A stretch of DNA of 30,235 bases, taken from the IMG/VR virus record IMGVR_UViG_3300038436_000044, positions 1 through 30,235 of that record; one strand, given 5' to 3'. The position numbers were made by a program, and so were the translations under genes. The notes beneath the pieces were generated by a model, which did no database searches, was not told the origin of the DNA, and saw only the letters and a list, made by a program, of their open reading frames with translations. This stretch comes from a virus. This document shows positions 1 to 5,039 of this stretch, one piece after another; position 1 is the stretch's first letter; the number at the start of each line of letters is the position of its first letter.

Positions 1-1392
1 ACCTCCCAGACGACCAGGTGGTTTGCCCTGGAGACCGAGGACGCGGACCTCATGCAATACGACGAGGTGGTGGAGTGGCTCCAGGACACCGAGAAGCGCA
101 TGTACCGCATGCTCAGGAAGAGCAATTTCTACAGCTCCATCGCGGAGAGCTACCTGGACGACGGCGTGATCGGCACCTCGGTCATGTATGCCGAGGAGGA
201 CTTCGAGGACATTTGCCGCTATTACACGCGGCACATTTCGGAGTGCTTCATCGCGGAGAATAACAAGGGCCGGGTTGACACTCTCTTCAGGGAGTTCCGT
301 TACACGGCCCGCCAGGCGTTTCAGGAGTGGGGCGACGCAATCGGAGATGCGGCGAAAAAGATCCTGGCAAAGGAGCCCGACAAGGAGCTCACCTTTCTAC
401 ACGTGGTCATGCCGCGGGAGGAGCGCGATCCGCGTCGGAGCGACCGCCTCTCCATGCCTTTCGCGAGCCTCTACATCGAGCCCGAGAAAAAGGCGATCCT
501 GAGCGAAGGCGGGTACCACGAGTTTCCTTACGCGGCCCACCGGTGGACCAAGGACACGGGCGAGACCTACGGCCGATCGTGCGCCATGAACGCCCTGGCC
601 GACATCCGCATGGTCAACGAAATGAGCAAGACGAATCTCAGGGCCGGCCAGAAACAGGTCGATCCGCCGATCATAGCGCCCGACAGCGGCGTTACGGGCT
701 CCATCAAGCTCGTGCCGGCCGGGATCACCTATATCCGTTCGGACCTCTTCGCGGAGCGTGCCGAGCCCAGGCCCATGAAGATCGGGGGAAACACCAGGCT
801 CGGGCTCGACATGGAGGACCGCCGGCGCGAAGCGATCCGGAAATTCTTTTTCGTGGATCTCTTCCTTATGCTCATGGAGCGGCCGACCATGACGGCCACG
901 GAAGTGATGGAGCGCAACGAGGAGAAGGCGGGCATCCTGGGGCCTGTGCTCGGCCGGGTGATGGGCGAGAAGCTCAATCCCACGATCAAGCGATCATTCG
1001 GCATCATGGCCCGGGCCGGCAAGCTCAGTCCTCCGCCCAGGATCCTCGACAAGCAGAAGCTCACCATCCGGTATGTGAGCCTGCTCGCCAAGATCCAGGA
1101 GCTCTACGAGACCCGGAACATCCAGAGCACGCTCCAGGAGGTCGGCCAGTACGGCCAGGTATTTCCGGAAGTGTGGGACAACGTGGATCCGGACATGCTC
1201 TTTGACGAAATCGCGGACCGCCACGGATTTCCCCAGAGGGCCAGGCGCGGCGCCGACAAGGTGGCCAAGATCCGGACGGCCCGGAACCAGACGGCCCAGG
1301 AGGAGACGGAAAAGCAGGACGTGGCCACAGGCGCGAGCGTGCTCGCCCAGGCAAAGAAAGCGGGGCTTTTAGGTGCGGATACCGTTCACTGA
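1..1392 (+). CDS. Portal (head-tail connector) protein, 5' partial
   Basis: This is the C-terminal ~463 residues of a podovirus-type portal, the dodecameric ring through which DNA is packaged and to which the tail attaches. The reading frame is open from the first base of the window (TSQTTRWFALETED precedes the first Met at 52), so the true start lies upstream. The segment with W-F near the start, the central SDRLSMPFASLY and HRWTKDTGETYGRS stretches, and the charged helical region with MTATEVMERNEEK all fit the T7 gp8-like head-to-tail connecting family. Its place just before scaffold and capsid genes agrees. The C-terminus is rich in Q, E, K and A and probably disordered. It stops with TGA and overlaps the next gene by 20 nt. 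The family call is from recognisable pattern and synteny, not a search. Confidence 0.9.
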   Translation, partial: TSQTTRWFALETEDADLMQYDEVVEWLQDTEKRMYRMLRKSNFYSSIAESYLDDGVIGTSVMYAEEDFEDICRYYTRHISECFIAENNKGRVDTLFREFRYTARQAFQEWGDAIGDAAKKILAKEPDKELTFLHVVMPREERDPRRSDRLSMPFASLYIEPEKKAILSEGGYHEFPYAAHRWTKDTGETYGRSCAMNALADIRMVNEMSKTNLRAGQKQVDPPIIAPDSGVTGSIKLVPAGITYIRSDLFAERAEPRPMKIGGNTRLGLDMEDRRREAIRKFFFVDLFLMLMERPTMTATEVMERNEEKAGILGPVLGRVMGEKLNPTIKRSFGIMARAGKLSPPPRILDKQKLTIRYVSLLAKIQELYETRNIQSTLQEVGQYGQVFPEVWDNVDPDMLFDEIADRHGFPQRARRGADKVAKIRTARNQTAQEETEKQDVATGASVLAQAKKAGLLGADTVH

Positions 1393-1645
1393 AAACCGGC
1401 GGCTCCACATGGATTACGCGGCCACATTCGGCACGCCGAACGGCCGGCGCGTGCTCTGGGACCTGCTCAGCAAGTGCCACGTGTTTCAACCCTCTTTCAA
1501 ACCCGGGCAATCACCGGAAATGACGGCCTTCCGGGAAGGGGAGCGAAACATCGGGCTCCAGGTGATGGCCACGATGGAGATCCGCACTACCGAGGAGCTC
1601 AAGGGTTACGCGGAGACGGAGGAGGAACAATGGCCCTCAACATGA
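1373..1645 (+). CDS. Bbp19-like small phage protein
   Basis: A 90-residue protein with the core DYAATFGTPNGRRVLWDLL, a middle S-K-C-H-V-F segment, then GERNIGLQVMATM. This F-x-T-x-x-GRRVLWDL ... G-x-R-x-I-x-L pattern is characteristic of the small protein family represented by Bbp19 of Bordetella phage BPP-1, which sits between portal and scaffold genes in many podoviruses. Its molecular role is unknown; a capsid assembly or packaging accessory role is guessed from position. The start shown is GTG at 1373, overlapping the portal end. An ATG at 1409, directly before DYAATFG, is an equally good alternative because neither has a strong ribosome-binding site. Its 3' end overlaps the next gene by 16 nt. 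Confidence 0.75.
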   Translation: MRIPFTENRRLHMDYAATFGTPNGRRVLWDLLSKCHVFQPSFKPGQSPEMTAFREGERNIGLQVMATMEIRTTEELKGYAETEEEQWPST

Positions 1646-1815
1646 GAGTGGCGAGGCTCACGCACGACATGGTGCAGGCAAAACCCCGGGGCTACTGGAG
1701 CAAGGAGACGCTTCTCAAATGGCTGGCAGACCAGGGCTTCGACCCGGCGCGGCCCATAGCCAAGGGCCACAACTGGAAAACGAAGAGTTTCCATTTCGTG
1801 CAATCTCAACAGTAA
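1630..1815 (+). CDS. Small hypothetical protein, 61 aa
   Basis: A 61-residue basic protein beginning MALNMRVARLTHDM. GGAGGA lies three bases before its ATG, inside the end of the Bbp19-like gene, and the gene ends nine bases before the scaffold gene's start at 1825. The centre reads WSKETLLKWLADQGFDP, which looks like a short helical segment resembling a small DNA-binding or winged-helix fragment, but no family is recognised. The tight packing with portal and scaffold, the good ribosome-binding site and the absence of another frame support it as real. No function is assigned. Confidence 0.65.
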   Translation: MALNMRVARLTHDMVQAKPRGYWSKETLLKWLADQGFDPARPIAKGHNWKTKSFHFVQSQQ

Positions 1816-1824
1816 GGAGGCTTT

Positions 1825-1893
1825 ATGGTTGACTGGAACGAATTGGTGCAAAGCCTGCCCGAGGACATCAGGTAGGACCCGGCCCTGGGGGAA
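1825..1893 (+). other. Natural start of the scaffold gene, interrupted by an in-frame TAG
   Basis: AAGGAGG lies four bases before the ATG at 1825, the best ribosome-binding site in this part. The frame reads MVDWNELVQSLPEDIR, then TAG at 1873-1875, then DPALG and on into the scaffold body in the same frame. The interrupted stretch LPEDIR-stop-DPAL matches a second copy in the body, LPDELKNDPSL, so it is clearly ancestral coding sequence. TAG is used as an ordinary stop at 9224-9226, 22192-22194, 25459-25461 and 26870-26872, so the whole phage is not TAG-recoded. Possible readings are a point nonsense mutation, a sequencing error, or local suppression by a host tRNA. Confidence 0.8.
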
Positions 1894-2724
1894 GTGAAGG
1901 ACTTCGGCTCCCTGGCCACGAATTTTATCACGCTCAAAAAATCGGCCGGCGATTTCAAGTCCGGGCTCCCGGACGAGCTCAAGAACGACCCGAGCCTGGC
2001 GCCGATCAAGGACCTTCCCGGCCTGGTCAAATCGTACGTAAACGCCCAGAAGCTCGTGGGCCGCGACAAGATCGCCCTGCCGGGCGAGAACGCGAAGCCC
2101 GAGGAGTGGGCCGAGGTGTGGAAAAGGCTCGGCCGGCCGGAAACTCCCGAGGGGTACAAGCTGGCCAAACCTAGCGACCTGCCCAAGGACTTTCCCTTCC
2201 AGGAGCAAATCATCCAGGGGTTCAGCAAGACGGCCCACGAGCTCGGGCTCACGCCGGCCCAGGTGACGGGCCTTTACAAGTGGTACCTCCAGGGCGAGGT
2301 GGACGCCTGGACCGGCATGCAGCGGGACCAGGCCCAGGGCGTGCAGGCGGCGGAGACGGCACTGCGCAAGGAGTACGGGAGCGCGTACGAGGAGAGAGTG
2401 GACGCGGCGAAAAAGATCCTGGCGCAGTTCGGGAGCCAGGAGCTCCTGCAGCAGCTCGAAACGAGCGGCCTCGGGAATAACCCGCTCCTGGTGAAATTCC
2501 TGGCCAACGTGGCCGGCCAGTTCAGCGAGGACACGCTCAAGGGCATGGGTAAGAGCCGGTTCAATATCAAGACGCCCGAGGAGGCCAGGGCGGACATCGC
2601 CGCACTGAAGGCCGACAAGGCTTTTACCGACGCCTATTTTGATCCGAAGCACCAGGGCCACGAGGAGGCCAAGAAGAAGTACAACGCCCTGTATGCCCAG
2701 GCATACCCGGAGGAGAAAAAATAA
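1894..2724 (+). CDS. Capsid scaffolding protein (body of the gene; see upstream amber codon)
   Basis: A 276-residue, acidic and mostly helical protein. LPDELKNDPSLAPIKDLPGL, followed by KSYVNAQKLVG, is the signature N-terminal motif of podovirus scaffold proteins. GLGNNPLLVKFLANVA and the C-terminal AKKKYNALY helix are also typical. Scaffold proteins shape the procapsid and then leave it. The GTG at 1894 is the first start after the in-frame TAG at 1873. It has no well-spaced ribosome-binding site, whereas the ATG at 1825 has an excellent one, so the ancestral protein was about 299 residues. If the TAG is real, the gene either starts internally, relies on suppression, or is impaired. It lies after the portal as expected, but the capsid gene that normally follows directly is displaced by 5 kb. 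Confidence 0.85.
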   Translation: MKDFGSLATNFITLKKSAGDFKSGLPDELKNDPSLAPIKDLPGLVKSYVNAQKLVGRDKIALPGENAKPEEWAEVWKRLGRPETPEGYKLAKPSDLPKDFPFQEQIIQGFSKTAHELGLTPAQVTGLYKWYLQGEVDAWTGMQRDQAQGVQAAETALRKEYGSAYEERVDAAKKILAQFGSQELLQQLETSGLGNNPLLVKFLANVAGQFSEDTLKGMGKSRFNIKTPEEARADIAALKADKAFTDAYFDPKHQGHEEAKKKYNALYAQAYPEEKK

Positions 2725-2745
2725 AATTCGCATGCGCGAATTTTA
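2722..2745 (+). terminator. Palindrome overlapping the scaffold stop codon
   Basis: A perfect inverted repeat with 10-bp arms, TAAAATTCGC and GCGAATTTTA, and a 4-nt ATGC loop. The first arm contains the scaffold TAA. The A-rich left side and T-rich right side would make a weak intrinsic terminator readable from either strand. It separates the conserved capsid-assembly genes from the exported-protein cassette, so it could also mark an insertion boundary. No long U-tract follows. Confidence 0.45.
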
Positions 2746-2763
2746 TACAAGGAGGGTTGCGTG

Positions 2764-3282
2764 ATGAAGAAGGTTCTTGGTTCTTGGTTCTTGGTGCTCG
2801 GAGTACTCCTGGCATTCGCAGGCGGGAGCCTGCTCCTACCTGGCCAAGCCTGGGCCACGGACACGGTGACGATCAGCGACTCGGAAAGACCCAAGACGAC
2901 CGCCTGGTCGCGGGGCGTGCGCCTGATCACCATCAATTTTTCGAGCGACGACGGCGCCATCGCCCGGAGCGCGACTTACACCGTCAACGGCGTGGCCGGC
3001 CAGAGCGTGAACGTCACCGGCTCCCTGGTGGGGTTTCATTATACGCCGGATGCCACCAACACGCCCGACGCGGCCGCGGACATCCAGGTCTACAACCATC
3101 TGACCGGCGGGGTAAACCTGCTCTCCGGCCTGTGCGACAACGTCGGGGCCACGGAGACCGACCCGAACCTGGACACTTTCCCGGTGAGATCCCTGATTGA
3201 CGAGACGTTCTATTTTTCGGCCGGATCCCTGGGCACCGGCATCAACGCCGGCGTCTTGACGTTAAAGGTGTGGCTGCCATGA
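2764..3282 (+). CDS. Exported phage beta-domain protein with signal peptide
   Basis: A 172-residue protein. Residues 1-31 are a Sec signal peptide: MKK, a long hydrophobic core, then GQAWA before TD as the likely cleavage site. The mature part has repeated short beta strands. The sequence VNGVAGQSVNVTGSLVGFHY, then TPDATNTPDAAADIQVYNHL and LLSGLCDNVG, resembles a small beta-sandwich protein seen in many phage structural regions (a G-x-L-x-x-x ... P-T-D-x-Y-D-V-x-L pattern). GGAGGG lies seven bases upstream; GTG at 2761 is an alternative start. A signal peptide on a virion-type domain is odd. The hydrophobic core is partly written by three TTCTTGG heptamers. It overlaps the next gene by 4 nt. 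Confidence 0.7.
   Translation: MKKVLGSWFLVLGVLLAFAGGSLLLPGQAWATDTVTISDSERPKTTAWSRGVRLITINFSSDDGAIARSATYTVNGVAGQSVNVTGSLVGFHYTPDATNTPDAAADIQVYNHLTGGVNLLSGLCDNVGATETDPNLDTFPVRSLIDETFYFSAGSLGTGINAGVLTLKVWLP
2774..2794 (+). repeat. Heptamer tandem repeat (TTCTTGG x3) inside a signal-peptide sequence
   Basis: Three perfect tandem copies of TTCTTGG, encoding the LGSWFLVL part of the signal peptide of the gene starting at 2764. Because 7 is not a multiple of 3, the repeat cycles through all three frames and gives a seven-residue hydrophobic period. Such heptamer strings are familiar from intergenic regions of some bacterial genomes; that comparison is from memory. Confidence 0.85.
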
Positions 3283-3467
3283 AGAGGTTAATTTGTGCGA
3301 TCGCGATCTGCGTCTGCCTCGGGGTGGCCGTCGCCGCGGCCAAGGTGCCGCCCTGGATCCTCTTTCCTTTCCCTCTGAAAGACATAGGGGGGGAGTCCCA
3401 CAACAGGATAACGAGAGACGGCGACACCCGGATCACCAGGACCGGCGACACCAGAACGGTAAGGTAA
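3279..3467 (+). CDS. Small exported protein with TR-x-GDTR repeats
   Basis: A 62-residue protein starting at the ATG at 3279, which overlaps the TGA of the previous gene. Residues 1-24, MKRLICAIAICVCLGVAVAA, are a strong signal peptide or membrane anchor. The end of the protein, NRITRDGDTRITRTGDTRTVR in part, contains near-repeats of T-R-x-G-D-T-R. Short proteins ending in this repeat are common in phage late regions, though their role is not known to me; here a signal peptide has been added. Eleven bases separate it from the next gene. No function is assigned beyond probable export. Confidence 0.6.
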   Translation: MKRLICAIAICVCLGVAVAAAKVPPWILFPFPLKDIGGESHNRITRDGDTRITRTGDTRTVR

Positions 3468-3477
3468 GGAGTTCGAC

Positions 3478-4281
3478 ATGAAAAAACTCTTTCTTCTCTT
3501 CGCTCTTTGCTCTTTGCTCTTTGCTTCCCTTGCTTTTGCCGCCGACGTCTACATCGGGAGCCTCACCGAGGACACGAGCCCGGCACTCACGGACAAGATC
3601 GAGACGGAGAAGGCCACGCCGGCGAGCCGGTATCTGCAGCTCCAGACGCTCCTCCAGTTCATAGCGGCCCAGGACGGCACGCCCCGATCTACGGCGCCCA
3701 CGGGCGCGGACCTGATCGCGAACCGCTGTTATGTGGCCGACAACGAGAGCGGAGGGTGGGATCCGAACAACTACACCGGCCCCACCGGATCCGAGACGGT
3801 TGACTATTGGACCTGTTACGACGGATCGAGCTTTTATCCTATCCGCGATACCCTCGGAAATCCGATATGGGCCGGCATCAGCGAGCTCATGCCCTTTTTC
3901 GACGACGACGGCACGGGCTCGATCCGGATCCGCTTCAACACCAGCACGCAACGGGACATCACCATCCCCGGAGACGCGGCCATCACGCTCAGCTACACCG
4001 TGGCGAGCGGAGACATCGCCCTGGCCACGAGCGAGATCGCGAGCGGCGCCTGCACCGCGGCCCAGACGGACACCGCCACCGGGACCGCGACGACAGACGT
4101 GGTTTGGTGGGGGTTTGCCGCTGATCCCACGGCCACCACGGGCTACTCGCCCACGGCCAACGGCATGCTGACGATCATCGCCTATCCTACGAGCGGTAAT
4201 GTCAACTTCAAGGTATGCAACAACACGGGCGCTGCGATCACGCCAGGGACCGTTACGCTGAACTGGAGGGTGGTCAGATGA
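3478..4281 (+). CDS. Exported phage structural-type beta protein
   Basis: A 267-residue protein with a clear signal peptide, MKKLFLLFALCSLLFASLAFA, cut before ADV. The mature start, IGSLTEDTSPALTDKIETE, matches the short N-terminal motif of several phage tail or fibre-associated proteins that bind a virion platform. The C-terminal third, with YSPTANGMLTIIAYPTSGNV, then NFKVCNNTGAAITPG and LNWRVVR, is a beta domain typical of phage tail and fibre ends. The signal-peptide core is encoded by three CTCTTTG heptamers. AGGAGTTCGAC precedes the ATG. Its TGA overlaps the ATG of the next gene. This could be an adhesin released to the host surface or a modified virion protein; the sequence cannot decide. 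Confidence 0.7.
   Translation: MKKLFLLFALCSLLFASLAFAADVYIGSLTEDTSPALTDKIETEKATPASRYLQLQTLLQFIAAQDGTPRSTAPTGADLIANRCYVADNESGGWDPNNYTGPTGSETVDYWTCYDGSSFYPIRDTLGNPIWAGISELMPFFDDDGTGSIRIRFNTSTQRDITIPGDAAITLSYTVASGDIALATSEIASGACTAAQTDTATGTATTDVVWWGFAADPTATTGYSPTANGMLTIIAYPTSGNVNFKVCNNTGAAITPGTVTLNWRVVR
3503..3523 (+). repeat. Heptamer tandem repeat (CTCTTTG x3) inside a signal-peptide sequence
   Basis: Three perfect copies of CTCTTTG encoding ALCSLLFA of the signal peptide of the gene starting at 3478. A degenerate copy (CTCTTCG) precedes it. Unit length equals that of the repeats at 2774 and 4285, but the unit sequence is unrelated. Confidence 0.85.
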
Positions 4282-5039
4282 TGAAGCTCATAGCTCACAG
4301 CTCACAGCTCATAGCAAAATACCTCTTCCTGTCAGCTATCAGCTTTCTTGCTATGAGCTCGCCCTGCTTCGCCCAGGGCGGCATGATGCCAGGGCCGGGA
4401 GTGAAGGGGTACGCAGCAGCCGACGAATGCGCCGGGTACCTTGTCTGCCAGAATTTCGAGGGGACAGGGTACGACCATTCAGAGACATGGACCGAGACGG
4501 CAGACGGCACGGTTGACGAGGATTACACCACAACGGTGCTCAGGGGCTCGCAATCTCTTTACATCAACGACTCTACCGGTACGAACGAGACGAATATTCA
4601 GTTCGGAACAACTAATCCTGTTTATTACTTCTTCCGGTATCGGCCCGTGTCACATTCGGGAAACGACCAGATCATGCGGATGACCACAACCGCGGCAAGC
4701 GCATCCGGGAATCTGCTCCATCTCGATTCAGCCCCCAGTTACCCCCTCAGAGCTTACCACGGCACGATCACAGCAGACGGAACCGTATCTTTGGCGGCAG
4801 GAACTACATATTACATTTGGGGCAAATATCAAGCTGCATCTGGAGGAAGTAATGGAATTCATCAAGTGTGGATTGGCACCTCCGGACTGAAATCAGAGGC
4901 GACGCTCGATATAGACATGAGTACGGGCGACGACACGGACCAGGCAGGCCGGATTTACCTTAACAACAACGGAGTGGGCGAGGGCATCTATGACCAGGTG
5001 CTTGTCAAGTCAACTGAAATAGGAGACGCTCCCCTATGA
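4278..5039 (+). CDS. Exported LamG/concanavalin-type lectin-like protein
   Basis: A 253-residue protein. GGAGGG lies seven bases before the ATG at 4278, which overlaps the preceding TGA. The N-terminus (residues 1-33) is a signal peptide ending SSPCFA before QGG. From about residue 50 the pattern CQNFEGTGYDHSETW, LRGSQSLYI, YYFFRYRP, AGTTYYIWGKYQ and the end YDQVLVKSTEIGDAP is that of a LamG/concanavalin A-like jelly-roll: the opening F-E strand and the closing D-x-V-x-V-K strand are both present. Such domains bind carbohydrates. The DNA here appears more AT-rich than the flanking genes. The predicted role is sugar binding outside the cytoplasm, as inference. Confidence 0.65.
   Translation: MMKLIAHSSQLIAKYLFLSAISFLAMSSPCFAQGGMMPGPGVKGYAAADECAGYLVCQNFEGTGYDHSETWTETADGTVDEDYTTTVLRGSQSLYINDSTGTNETNIQFGTTNPVYYFFRYRPVSHSGNDQIMRMTTTAASASGNLLHLDSAPSYPLRAYHGTITADGTVSLAAGTTYYIWGKYQAASGGSNGIHQVWIGTSGLKSEATLDIDMSTGDDTDQAGRIYLNNNGVGEGIYDQVLVKSTEIGDAPL
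4285..4312 (+). repeat. Heptamer tandem repeat (AGCTCAY x4) inside a signal-peptide sequence
   Basis: Four tandem copies of AGCTCAT/AGCTCAC encode KLIAHSSQLIA at the N-terminus of the gene starting at 4278. The end, AGCTCATAGC (4306-4315), has an exact inverted partner, GCTATGAGCT, at 4350-4359, giving a 10-bp-arm inverted repeat within the same signal-peptide region. Confidence 0.85.

Noticed and set aside
2774-4312. CRISPR-like array
   Set aside because: The units are 7 bp with no spacers and lie inside coding sequence.
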